From NCBI GenBank assembly GCA_937884015.1, contig CALGBV010000294.1, positions 1-14,516 on the forward strand: a DNA stretch of 14,516 nucleotides. Reading direction: 5' to 3'. Each line of letters opens with the position of its first letter. Within the stretch, counting starts at the first letter, position 1. The translations under genes were made by a program, and so were the position numbers. The stretch is from an uncultured Bacteroidales bacterium (lineage in GTDB: Bacteria; Bacteroidota; Bacteroidia; Bacteroidales; F082). Positions 1 through 7,352 of this stretch are shown piece after piece. The notes beneath the pieces were generated by a model. The model was given only the letters and a program-made list of their open reading frames with translations, made no database searches and had not been told where the DNA came from.

Positions 1-55
1 AGTTTCATGCAGATCAAACTATGTCCGATAGTTTGAAAATCGAGTTTCATGCAGA
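1..55. repeat. Direct repeat flanking a hairpin at the window edge
   Basis: The 13-mer AGTTTCATGCAGA occurs at 1-13 and again at 43-55, a 42-bp period. Between the copies is a 9-bp inverted repeat (TCAAACTAT at 14-22, ATAGTTTGA at 28-36) with a 5-nt loop. The left copy starts at the first base of the window, so the repeat may be longer or part of an array that continues outside. No T-tract follows the hairpin on the minus strand, so it is not a convincing terminator for the kinase gene. Confidence 0.6.
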
Positions 56-75
56 ATATGTGATGGATGTCGCTG

Positions 76-103
76 CCCTACACTCCGCTACGCTCGTATA
101 GGG
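76..103. repeat. Imperfect stem-loop downstream of the histidine kinase gene
   Basis: CCCTACAC at 76-83 pairs with GTATAGGG at 96-103, with one mismatch and a 12-nt loop. It begins about 10 bp beyond the kinase stop codon. There is no clear T-tract on the minus strand, so it may stabilise a 3' end or be a degenerate terminator. Its function is not shown. Confidence 0.4.
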
Positions 104-112
104 TAAAATGGA

Positions 113-2083
113 TTAGTCCGACAAAAACAAGGAAAAGCGGCTGCCTTCACCGATATGGCTTTCCACCTCGATTGAGGTCCCCATGCGATGAGCTAATTCC
201 TGGCAGACGAACAATCCCAAGCCGGTGCCTTTCTCACCCAAGGTGCCTGCCGACGAGCGTGTGTTCAAGTTAAACAAGGAGTGCGCCTTTTCCTCACTCA
301 TGCCAACGCCATGGTCGGCTACGCTGATGCGACAGCCTTTGCCTTCGGGTTCGGCATACACATCGACAGCACCACCCGCATTGGAGAACTTGATGGCATT
401 GCTTACCAAGTTGCGGATAATGGTCTGCAAGAGGTTGCTGTCGGCTGTGACGCAGGTGCCTTCCGGGATGACGACCTTGAGGGTCACATCTTTCTGTTGG
501 GCTTGCAGTCTCAGTTGGTTTACAACAGGGTTCACTACGGCATTTAGGTCGATGGAAGTCGGCGTGCAGGTGGTTTTGCCCATCTCGAGCGAGGCCCACT
601 GCAACAGGTTCAGCAGCATGTCGTTCACCGAGTCGGACGATTGTTTCAGCATCGTGCAGCTCTGTTGCACATCGGAGGGCGTGAGGTGTTCCATGGTGGC
701 CCCATCAGCCATTAGGTCGATGACGCGCTTCTGTGCCTGCACGGGGTTCTTCAGGTCGTGCGAGATGATGCTGAAGAGGCGCGACTTGGTGTCGTTGAGG
801 TGTTGCAGCTCACGGCCACGGCGACGGTAACGGACTGCCAGAACGGCAATGACGATGAGGCCCGCAATAAGCACCGCGGCGATGATAATCCACATGCGTA
901 TCAGCATGCCACGGCGCTCAATCAGGTTTTGCTGCTCTGCTATCTGACGTTCCCTTTCGGCAGTCTCGTATTTCACCTGAAATTCATTGAACTGTTTCAT
1001 GAGGTTGGCATCTCTCACCGAGTCGTTTATCTTCGTGTATTCCATAAGATAGTCGTATGCCTTAAGAGGGTCGGTGTATTGGTAGCAGATAGCCAGATAC
1101 CCATACGACATAGGGTTTGGGCTGGTGTTCATGTTTCTTTCCATCTCTTGATATTCCTTAAGGTGGGCAGCAGCAGCCTTCTTGTCGTTGAGGCGGATTT
1201 CCGAACAGGCCAGTTGATAGAGAAGCGTCTTGTAAGTGGAGGGGGTCAGTTTTTTATCGGTATGTTCGAAAGCCTCCAAGTACACGTCGTGGGCTTCCTG
1301 GAAACGGTTTTGCATGAGGAAGACGTGACCTTTCTGAGCCAGGCGCTGGTAGTAGCGTTCCATGCGCCCCGCCTCGAGGTCGAGGGCGATGGCTTCGTCG
1401 ATGACGGCAAGGGCTTCATCGGTACGGACCAACTGGCTGAGTATCTCCGACTGCTTGCCGAGGAAAGCAGCCAGCAAGCCTTTCTCGTCGTTGCCCAACT
1501 CGCGCCGCAGGGCCACCGCTTCCTGACTATAGCGCAAGGCGTTCTCCTCGCAACTTATCTTATAGCCTGTCGTGTCGGCGATTGAGGAATTCGCAGCAAG
1601 TTCCTTGTAGATGGAGGCCAGGGTGTTGCACACCGAAGCGCGTTCAACCTTGTCGTCTGCAGAAATGAGAGTGAGCCTTTGTTCGCAGGTTTCAAGAGCC
1701 TTCTGGAAATCATTCAGATAGAAAGCCATCACCGAAACGTATGAATAAAAGTCGTCGAGCATGTCGGTCGAGTCGGCGGGAACAAAAGGGATACCTTCTT
1801 CGGCATAGCCTAAGGCTTCCGCATAGTCGCCTTGTCTATAATGGTAGCCAGCCATCTTGATGTACAGCTTAGCCGCTAAGTAGCCGGCATCGCCTTGCAG
1901 GGCGAGGGTGTCATCCTCACTGGTAATTTCTTGCGCTATCAGCGCTTGCAGCAGCTGTTCGGCAGCCGCTTTTTTCTCTTTGCGGGGTGCGTCCTTATAG
2001 ATGTTAAACAAGGAGTCAAGGTCTTGGGCAAAACCAAGCGTAGCCATTATAAGGCAAAGTAATGTTAAAAGTGGTCGTTTCAT
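113..2083 (-). CDS. TPR-containing membrane sensor histidine kinase
   Basis: This 656-residue protein is a two-component sensor kinase. Residues 1-20 look like a signal peptide (MKRPLLTLLCLIMATLGFAQ). Residues 75-350 are helical repeats of TPR type, probably a periplasmic sensor. A charged stretch at about 365-395 precedes one membrane helix at about 393-418. The cytoplasmic part has the H-box around His442 (SHDLKNP), the N-box (RNLVSNAIKFSN, about 557-568), the G1 box DHGVGM (590-595) and the G2 box GTGLGL (619-624). There is no receiver or DNA-binding domain, and no response regulator lies next to it, so its partner is elsewhere. The frame stays open upstream to 2173, but the ATG at 2083 is chosen because it puts the signal peptide first and sits just after a -7 element. 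The ligand is unknown. Confidence 0.93.
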   Translation of the reverse strand: MKRPLLTLLCLIMATLGFAQDLDSLFNIYKDAPRKEKKAAAEQLLQALIAQEITSEDDTLALQGDAGYLAAKLYIKMAGYHYRQGDYAEALGYAEEGIPFVPADSTDMLDDFYSYVSVMAFYLNDFQKALETCEQRLTLISADDKVERASVCNTLASIYKELAANSSIADTTGYKISCEENALRYSQEAVALRRELGNDEKGLLAAFLGKQSEILSQLVRTDEALAVIDEAIALDLEAGRMERYYQRLAQKGHVFLMQNRFQEAHDVYLEAFEHTDKKLTPSTYKTLLYQLACSEIRLNDKKAAAAHLKEYQEMERNMNTSPNPMSYGYLAICYQYTDPLKAYDYLMEYTKINDSVRDANLMKQFNEFQVKYETAERERQIAEQQNLIERRGMLIRMWIIIAAVLIAGLIVIAVLAVRYRRRGRELQHLNDTKSRLFSIISHDLKNPVQAQKRVIDLMADGATMEHLTPSDVQQSCTMLKQSSDSVNDMLLNLLQWASLEMGKTTCTPTSIDLNAVVNPVVNQLRLQAQQKDVTLKVVIPEGTCVTADSNLLQTIIRNLVSNAIKFSNAGGAVDVYAEPEGKGCRISVADHGVGMSEEKAHSLFNLNTRSSAGTLGEKGTGLGLFVCQELAHRMGTSIEVESHIGEGSRFSLFLSD

Positions 2084-2088
2084 GGGCG

Positions 2089-2096
2089 CAAAGATA
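2089..2096 (-). promoter_or_regulatory. Bacteroidetes -7 promoter element of the histidine kinase gene
   Basis: TATCTTTG on the minus strand matches TAnnTTTG. Its last base is only 5 bases before the chosen ATG, so transcription would start at or within a few bases of the start codon and the message would be leaderless or nearly so. No good TTTG -33 element was seen at the usual 19-21 bp spacing. Confidence 0.5.
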
Positions 2097-2194
2097 AGTT
2101 TTTTTGGACGCGGGTGTCTTGATTGTAATGTTTTTTGGCAATTATATACTTTTTGACCCATCTTGATTGTCAAAGCCTTGTCAATTGTCGGGCA

Positions 2195-2210
2195 GCATCT
2201 CGAGAGATGC
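2195..2210. repeat. Intergenic hairpin between the ABC transporter and kinase genes
   Basis: GCATCT and AGATGC form a 6-bp stem with a CGAG loop. A second small hairpin (CCACA/TGTGG, 2222-2238) lies beside it, just after the ABC transporter stop. Neither is followed by a T-run on the minus strand. They could mark a transcript end before the kinase promoter, but the evidence is weak. Otherwise the 173-bp gap holds only the kinase promoter. Confidence 0.35.
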
Positions 2211-2256
2211 GATTTCTGTTACCACATACGTAGTGTGGGGTTTAGCAAGGCCACCA

Positions 2257-3879
2257 TCACCCAATCTTCACCACTGCATCGGCCTCTGCCACGACTGCTT
2301 CGCGATGCGAAATGAATAGGATGGTTTTCTTGCCATGATAATACTGCTTCAGGTTTTGCAGCAGCTTGCACTCCGTCTCGGCATCGACGGCAGATGTGGC
2401 CTCATCGAGAATCAGGATGTTGCCTTCATGCAACAAGCCACGCGCAATGGCGATGCGCTGCGCCTGTCCTTCGCTCAAGCCGCCACCACGCTCGCTGCAT
2501 GAAGTCGCAATGCTCTGGGGCAAATCGAAGACAAAATCAGCCACTGCACGATGCAAGACTTCATTGATTTCATCTTCCGAAGCATCAGGCTTGGCCATCA
2601 GCAGGTTGTCACGGATGGTGCCACTGAAAAGGCTGTTGCCCTGCGGGACATACATGAAATTGCAACGCAAGCCCACATTGGCAGGACGTCCTGCAATTCG
2701 TATTTCTCCCGATTCAGGTCTCATCAATGCCAGGAGCAATTTCGTCAAAGTGCTTTTTCCGGCACCCGTCTCGCCTACAATGGCCGTCAGTTTTCCGGCG
2801 GGGAAACATGCAGAAAAGCCGTCAAACACTTTTTTCTGCTGATTCGGATATGAGAATGTCAGTTGACACACCTCAATTTCAGGGACTTCAGTAATGAATT
2901 CAGGCTCCGTTTCTTTCTCCAAAGGCAAATCCTGAAGGTCCATCAGACGTTCGACCGAAGTCAAAGTACGGATGAAATTCGGCACGACCTTGGCGAGACT
3001 CGCCACCGGACGCTGCACCTGCCCTACCAATTGCAGGAAAGCCGTCATCATGCCGAAAGTGACCGCACCGCTACGGATGCCGAACACGCCCCACAGAAAA
3101 GCCACGGCATAACCCGATGCGAAACCCAGACTCATGAACGTGCGCGCAATGGCTCCGTAATTCAAACGTTTTCGCGTGTCGCCATACAAATCCTTCTGCA
3201 ACCACCCCAAACGCTCCACCATACGTTTCGCACCTGCAATGGTAAGCACGACGATACGGTTCTGCAGCGTCTCCTGCAAATGCGCCTGAATGGCACTATC
3301 CTTGGCACGAATGGCATTGGTCAGGCTACGCAAAGTGTTGAAAAACAAGCGGCTTCCCAAGACAGCCACCACCATCAGCACGAGCAGAATCCAAAGCAGA
3401 TTGGGAGCCATCATCAACAGGAAAACCGAAGCGGCCAGCAATTGGAAGACCGTTATCACTACACTTGGCAAACGCGAACAGCAGAATTCCACTATCATGC
3501 TCACATCCTGCTCCAAACGGTTGATGGCATCGCCACTATGAAAAACATCACGGCCATCCCACTGACTGCTAAGCACATGGGCATATAGTGACCGTCTGAT
3601 TCTTATCTGCGTCCTGATGGAATTGAGGCCCTCAATATAATCATACGCCACATGCGAAAGCAATTGAAGGAGCATAATGCCAATCATGGCCCATACGTAA
3701 GGCATGATGGGCTTGTCGAGGGTTCCCGTCGCAATGTCGACCAAGGTCTTGCACACAGCCACAAACGACAATGATGCCGCCACGCCTATCAGTCCGACAA
3801 GCACGCAAAGCAGCATCCGGCCACGGGCAACGCCCGCAAAGCCACGCAGACCTTTTATGCAGGATTTGAAATTTCTCAT
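2257..3879 (-). CDS. Exporter-type ABC transporter, fused permease and ATPase
   Basis: This 540-residue half transporter probably works as an inner-membrane homodimer. Residues 1-300 carry about six membrane helices (about 22-42, 62-79, 137-157, 161-179, 253-268 and 272-290). The ATPase domain at about 335-540 has Walker A GETGAGKS (369-376), Q-loop YVPQ, signature LSEGQ (468-472, in place of LSGGQ), Walker B ILILDE (488-493) and the H-loop His525. There is no N-terminal C39 peptidase domain, so any leader removal must be done by another protein. The frame extends to an ATG at 3903. The ATG at 3879 is preferred because it forms an ATGA overlap with the PqqD-like gene, matching the two junctions upstream. 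As last gene of the block it is the likely exporter of the cluster product. The substrate is unknown. Confidence 0.92.
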   Translation of the reverse strand: MRNFKSCIKGLRGFAGVARGRMLLCVLVGLIGVAASLSFVAVCKTLVDIATGTLDKPIMPYVWAMIGIMLLQLLSHVAYDYIEGLNSIRTQIRIRRSLYAHVLSSQWDGRDVFHSGDAINRLEQDVSMIVEFCCSRLPSVVITVFQLLAASVFLLMMAPNLLWILLVLMVVAVLGSRLFFNTLRSLTNAIRAKDSAIQAHLQETLQNRIVVLTIAGAKRMVERLGWLQKDLYGDTRKRLNYGAIARTFMSLGFASGYAVAFLWGVFGIRSGAVTFGMMTAFLQLVGQVQRPVASLAKVVPNFIRTLTSVERLMDLQDLPLEKETEPEFITEVPEIEVCQLTFSYPNQQKKVFDGFSACFPAGKLTAIVGETGAGKSTLTKLLLALMRPESGEIRIAGRPANVGLRCNFMYVPQGNSLFSGTIRDNLLMAKPDASEDEINEVLHRAVADFVFDLPQSIATSCSERGGGLSEGQAQRIAIARGLLHEGNILILDEATSAVDAETECKLLQNLKQYYHGKKTILFISHREAVVAEADAVVKIG

Positions 3880-4142
3880 TCCGCTATGCCGATTCGCTTC
3901 CAATCGTCCAAAACAACGGCAGCATCATGTTCCGCCTGATCTTTAGGAATGCCGTAAGCCTCGATAAGAAGGTCGACGAGCGTTGCCAAGTCGAAATCCT
4001 TCCCTTCGACTGCATCCCACAGATAAGCCGAGGAAGCATTCATCGACACCATTTGCGTGAAATCGGCAACGGCATTGCCTTCCGCAACAAGAATAAACTG
4101 GTCGCCCAAAGGACGAAGCACTAAATCTCTCTTTGTTCTCAT
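3876..4142 (-). CDS. PqqD-like small protein (RiPP recognition element candidate)
   Basis: This 88-residue protein has the look of the PqqD family: a short beta-rich start (DLVLRPLGDQFILVAEG), a central NASSAYLWDAVEGKDFDLATL segment followed by a helix, and a C-terminal LDDWKRIGI. PqqD-type domains are winged-helix folds that bind the leader of a ribosomal peptide and present it to modifying enzymes. In many lasso clusters a free PqqD-like B1 protein does this. It overlaps both neighbours by ATGA, so translation is probably coupled and the protein made in step with the S26-like peptidase and the exporter. No radical SAM partner is present. The family call is fairly firm; a role in peptide modification is inference from the context. 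Confidence 0.82.
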   Translation of the reverse strand: MRTKRDLVLRPLGDQFILVAEGNAVADFTQMVSMNASSAYLWDAVEGKDFDLATLVDLLIEAYGIPKDQAEHDAAVVLDDWKRIGIAE

Positions 4143-4576
4143 ATTCCTAGTTTCAATTTTTTCCTATAAATCCACAACAAGCGTTTCCTGAAAGGCAACA
4201 TTTTATGCCAAAGCCTGCCTTTTTTCGGTTTGACAATTTTTCCATTCGGCTTGACTATACCAACCGCAGTTCCCAAAACGCCGCATACCTTCGCCGATTC
4301 CGTTCCCTGCAAGTTGCCATCACCCATAAGCGTCAGACAATCACCTGATTTCGCAATGACGCGATGCAAGACAAAGCGTCCATCTTTGAGTTTTGCCAAG
4401 ACAATATCGCCGACTTCGACAACATCATTTTTCCTCAAAATCACGCTGTCGCGTCCTCCCTCGATAAACGGGCGCATGCTCACGCCTTTGGGCGTGAAAC
4501 GCACTTCGCGGCCTTCGGCAAGGAGAGCATCAAAACTTTCCATCATCACTTCGTCAGGGAGGATAATCTCTGTCAT
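4139..4576 (-). CDS. S24/S26-family serine peptidase-like protein without membrane anchor
   Basis: This 145-residue protein resembles the catalytic core of signal peptidase/LexA-type peptidases. GVSMRP places the likely nucleophile at Ser33. FVLHRVIAK puts a histidine (His71) where bacterial type I signal peptidases have the lysine base, as in SipW and ER-type enzymes. LMGDGN supplies a candidate aspartate (Asp86). No signal peptide or clear membrane helix is visible, and the tail after about residue 118 is very basic (KPKKGRLWHK and onward). It is therefore probably cytoplasmic or peripherally membrane-bound, which suits cleavage of a peptide leader before export. It has ATGA overlaps with the HPr-kinase-like gene before it and the PqqD-like gene after it. 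The substrate is not known. Confidence 0.8.
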   Translation of the reverse strand: MTEIILPDEVMMESFDALLAEGREVRFTPKGVSMRPFIEGGRDSVILRKNDVVEVGDIVLAKLKDGRFVLHRVIAKSGDCLTLMGDGNLQGTESAKVCGVLGTAVGIVKPNGKIVKPKKGRLWHKMLPFRKRLLWIYRKKLKLGI

Positions 4577-5445
4577 TTCATGATGGTTTTTGAAGACAAT
4601 TGCGCAGCATCAGCATCAGGCAAGCAATCCAGATGATAAAACGGCACCGAAACCACGGTCTTTTCCATGGTTTCATGCAAGCCGTCATACATCTCGCGGT
4701 TCATTTTCAAGCCCGAAACAGAAGAATACAATGCAGCGTAAGCTTCGGGCAGGGCGCAACTACGAATCCTGTTTTCGGGCGCCTGGGCCAGTTTCACGAT
4801 GCCGCCTACAGGCATGCCTTTATTTATATAACACGGTGTTTTGCCACTCCATGGCGAACCATAGACCCATACCGTGCCGTCGTCATGAACCCTGACAATA
4901 GGATTATCGTCGTTAAGCAGACGGCTGCTAGGCACATTTTCAAGCCAAAGCCGGCTGTGCGTGCTCTTGCCCGTGCCGCTCTTGCCAAGGAAAAGATAGC
5001 CCTTGCCCTGGTTTTCAATCACCGATGCGTGCATTTCAAGGATTCCGTGAGCCGCATTGGCGAAAGCAAACATCAACATGCAGGAGGTGTCGATGACGAA
5101 ATGCAGGTCGGCATTTTCCAGCAGTTTCAGTTTTGCCTTTGAGAAATCAGGCGTGGCCAAAAGCTTGGCGCAGCAAGACTGCATGGCTGTGGGTGCCATC
5201 TCGAAAAGCCAGTCTTTTCCACAACGGTAGACCGAAATCATTGGAGCATTTTTCTCAATCACCTCATTGAAATAAAGCTCCTTCTCAGTTTCTTCGAATG
5301 GTTCAACACTAATATCAAAAGCCAAAGGATAATTCCCATTACCCTCAAACGGAGCATAGTTCGACAGTCCATCCATAACTGATTCTTTCTCTGTCGTAAT
5401 GGAAAACACGCTTTCTGCTACCGTATAAAATCTTCTTTCTAACAT
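4573..5445 (-). CDS. HPr kinase-like P-loop protein (candidate peptide kinase)
   Basis: This 290-residue protein has the HPr kinase/PEP carboxykinase fold signature. An HAS motif at about 139-141 precedes the P-loop GKSGTGKS (154-161). LLNDDNPI follows with acidic residues at about 179-180, then YGSPWSGK (about 195-202). The genuine HPr kinase of Gram-positives has a different N-terminal domain, and no HPr partner lies nearby. Homologues of this shape occur in lasso clusters, where one class phosphorylates the C-terminal serine of the precursor. The first roughly 130 residues match nothing I recognise. A TTG at 5466 would add seven residues; the ATG at 5445 is preferred. It follows the nucleotidyltransferase gene by 23 bp. 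Phosphorylation of a peptide is inference. Confidence 0.85.
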   Translation of the reverse strand: MLERRFYTVAESVFSITTEKESVMDGLSNYAPFEGNGNYPLAFDISVEPFEETEKELYFNEVIEKNAPMISVYRCGKDWLFEMAPTAMQSCCAKLLATPDFSKAKLKLLENADLHFVIDTSCMLMFAFANAAHGILEMHASVIENQGKGYLFLGKSGTGKSTHSRLWLENVPSSRLLNDDNPIVRVHDDGTVWVYGSPWSGKTPCYINKGMPVGGIVKLAQAPENRIRSCALPEAYAALYSSVSGLKMNREMYDGLHETMEKTVVSVPFYHLDCLPDADAAQLSSKTIMK

Positions 5446-5463
5446 ATTCCGAAAAAGGGAATG

Positions 5464-5471
5464 CAAAACTA
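5464..5471 (-). promoter_or_regulatory. Possible internal -7 promoter element before the HPr-kinase-like gene
   Basis: TAGTTTTG on the minus strand fits TAnnTTTG and overlaps the stop codon of the nucleotidyltransferase gene. It lies 18 bases before the ATG at 5445. This is the widest gap inside the block, so the four ATGA-linked genes could also be transcribed separately. No convincing -33 element was seen, and chance occurrence is possible. Confidence 0.25.
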
Positions 5472-6572
5472 CACAATATTTTTCTTTATGCCGCCAAGCA
5501 TTTTTTCACGGTATTGCCGCAAAGCGATTTTCGGGAACACCCAAAGCAACCGCCATTGCCTTACTTGAATGCTAAGGAAAGTAGTCAAACGGCGTTTCCA
5601 CCCGGTCTGATTTCTATGCGTCTTCGCCATACTCCATTCCGTGCCAAAATTACCTTCTTTCAATATGATTTTCAAGGCACGTTTCGCCCTTTTGACGCAT
5701 TTGCCATCGTAGAAAGGCATTTCATCCTTTGGCAAGCCCAACCAATCGACGGCGATGCAGCCGAACACCTGCCAGGCATCCATCAGCTGAAGGCGGCGCA
5801 AAATGTCGCTCAATTCATTTCTGTTGATGGTTTCACGCCTTGCATGGAGCAACAGGGTCCAATCGCACAACTGGCGCATTCCGATGCCGCCCGTAATGAA
5901 ATGATGAAAGGCATGATGAAACACGAACAAGGCATTGAAAGTGTCGGCCGGGAGCCACACACTCACTCCGTTTATCATCATCGAATTGCCCCCGATTGCC
6001 ATTCCTTGGTCGGAATAAGGCTCATAGATGGCATTCATTTCACGGTAATAGAACAGCGAAGTAAGCCTATGGATTTCGACGGTCACGCCACCAACGACGA
6101 CATGGTAATTCAGTTCGGTTCCGTATCCCTTAGCGGCTTCCGTTTCGCCCGCCATTTCATTGACCAAGGCACAGGCCGCATCATATTTCTGTTTGCCTAC
6201 ATACAAATCGATGTCGCCACACTGACGCAATTCGGCGACAGGATAATTGGCCGCCATCCCCTGCCCTTTCATCAGCACCGACTCGATGCCATTATCGCGC
6301 AAAACCGTAACGATTCGTGCAATCATCGCATTGATGCGCTGATGCGTCATGGCTAGAGAAAGCAGTTGCTGACGCAGAAAAGCCTTGTTCTTTTCGGGAA
6401 GGATTTGTCCGGCCTCGCTCTTGAGGGCTGCATGGCAAACCAATCCCAAAGTAGTCTGACGACGCGCCGTCTCCAAAACGGAAGTCCATTCCACCGGCTG
6501 CCGGAGGTTTGGCGTTTCTTTCCACAAGGCGGAGCGAAGCAATGAAAAATATGTCTGGTCGGCCTGTTTCAT
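5469..6572 (-). CDS. Nucleotidyltransferase-fold family protein
   Basis: This 367-residue protein resembles the uncharacterised nucleotidyltransferase family (NTP_transf_5 type). The signature is VLMKGQGMAANYP (about 99-111) followed by ELRQCGDIDLYV (about 114-125), where the GDID aspartates would bind metal, and VEIH (165-168) as a likely third acidic site. A histidine-rich HHAFHH segment lies at 219-224, and the last 60 residues are basic. Members of this family sit beside HPr-kinase-like and PqqD-like genes in lasso clusters, where a nucleotide-transfer role has been suggested. Here it starts 3 bp after the lipoprotein stop. Substrate and reaction cannot be read from the sequence. Confidence 0.82.
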   Translation of the reverse strand: MKQADQTYFSLLRSALWKETPNLRQPVEWTSVLETARRQTTLGLVCHAALKSEAGQILPEKNKAFLRQQLLSLAMTHQRINAMIARIVTVLRDNGIESVLMKGQGMAANYPVAELRQCGDIDLYVGKQKYDAACALVNEMAGETEAAKGYGTELNYHVVVGGVTVEIHRLTSLFYYREMNAIYEPYSDQGMAIGGNSMMINGVSVWLPADTFNALFVFHHAFHHFITGGIGMRQLCDWTLLLHARRETINRNELSDILRRLQLMDAWQVFGCIAVDWLGLPKDEMPFYDGKCVKRAKRALKIILKEGNFGTEWSMAKTHRNQTGWKRRLTTFLSIQVRQWRLLWVFPKIALRQYREKMLGGIKKNIV

Positions 6573-6575
6573 GGC

Positions 6576-7340
6576 TTATGGAATTTCGATGGCTGAAATT
6601 TTGATCATTTTGTCTCTATCAACGGAGAAGGCCTGCTCTGTAGCAATATGATAAAGCAACGAATCGCCGCAGAAAACATCCATGGCAAAACCACGATAGA
6701 AAGCGCCAGGAGGCAACATGACAGTGAAAACCGTCGCCGTGTCGTTCGACAAGGCAACGCCTTCCGAGCAATCCAGCCAGACTTCATTGTCGCCTTCCGA
6801 TGATGACAGCGCCAAAAGCTGCTGGTCTTCCTTGCCAATGTGACGCACGACATAGTTTCCCCATAGCCTGTCAATTGAATCGTTATCAGTAAAACGCAAG
6901 GCCGTAACCGTGGCATCGCCTTTCAACAGCACTTGCAAACCGCCGCATACATTGCAGAATTCCTGCTGACTGAATTCTCCAAAAGCCACCTTAGGACGCG
7001 CCGGCAAGTCAATGCCCGAAGGCAAATATTGCTGATGTTGAAACAACCTTATTGCGGGATTTCCGTTACAAAAGCCGACATAGTTCTCCTCAGGAAAAAC
7101 GGCAAAATAGCATTTGCTGCCTTCCTGCTGCTGCTGTCGGCAGAAAGCATATTCCTGCGAGAACGAACTATCTTGTGCCAACATGCCATCGAAATCAAAG
7201 ACGACACGTTTCCCATGTCCTTCAGCCGATTCGTTGTTCAGATAAAATACATCTTTCAACGGAGCCTTTTCGCTGCAAGAATGCAACGTCAGAATTGTCA
7301 GCAACAGCGTTACCGGAAACAGTTTCTTTAACATTTCCAT
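6576..7340 (-). CDS. Lipoprotein of unknown function
   Basis: This 254-residue protein starts with a basic, then hydrophobic segment ending in LTLHSC, giving a plausible lipobox with Cys22 as the lipidated residue (Cys20 if the second ATG at 7334 is used). The histidine at -2 is unusual, but Bacteroidetes lipoboxes are relaxed. The mature part is beta-rich with no family I recognise. It has several cysteines, including FCNVCGG near residue 130, which is odd for an envelope protein unless they form disulfides. It is the first gene of the compact block, 3 bp before the nucleotidyltransferase gene and 12 bp after the nuclease-like gene. It could be an envelope partner, immunity protein or receptor for the cluster product. 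That is conjecture. Confidence 0.75.
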   Translation of the reverse strand: MEMLKKLFPVTLLLTILTLHSCSEKAPLKDVFYLNNESAEGHGKRVVFDFDGMLAQDSSFSQEYAFCRQQQQEGSKCYFAVFPEENYVGFCNGNPAIRLFQHQQYLPSGIDLPARPKVAFGEFSQQEFCNVCGGLQVLLKGDATVTALRFTDNDSIDRLWGNYVVRHIGKEDQQLLALSSSEGDNEVWLDCSEGVALSNDTATVFTVMLPPGAFYRGFAMDVFCGDSLLYHIATEQAFSVDRDKMIKISAIEIP

Positions 7341-7352
7341 GTCACATTACAA

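Noticed and set aside
1..55. CRISPR array
   Set aside because: Only two short 13-bp copies are visible, with a palindromic interior instead of a spacer, and no cas genes.
758..1585. Plus-strand open frame of 275 codons opposite the histidine kinase gene
   Set aside because: Antisense to the TPR/membrane part of a well-supported kinase gene, with no domain and no start signals.
2084..2173. Longer histidine kinase starting at 2173
   Set aside because: The extra 30 residues would push the signal peptide inside the protein and run through the -7 promoter element.
4573..5445. Genuine HPr kinase/phosphorylase of sugar-control signalling
   Set aside because: The N-terminal domain does not match, no HPr or PTS genes are nearby, and the context is a PqqD/peptidase/exporter block.
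2257..7340. Complete lasso-peptide or PQQ biosynthesis cluster
   Set aside because: There is no precursor peptide, asparagine-synthetase-like cyclase, transglutaminase-like B2 protein or radical SAM PqqE, so neither name is justified.
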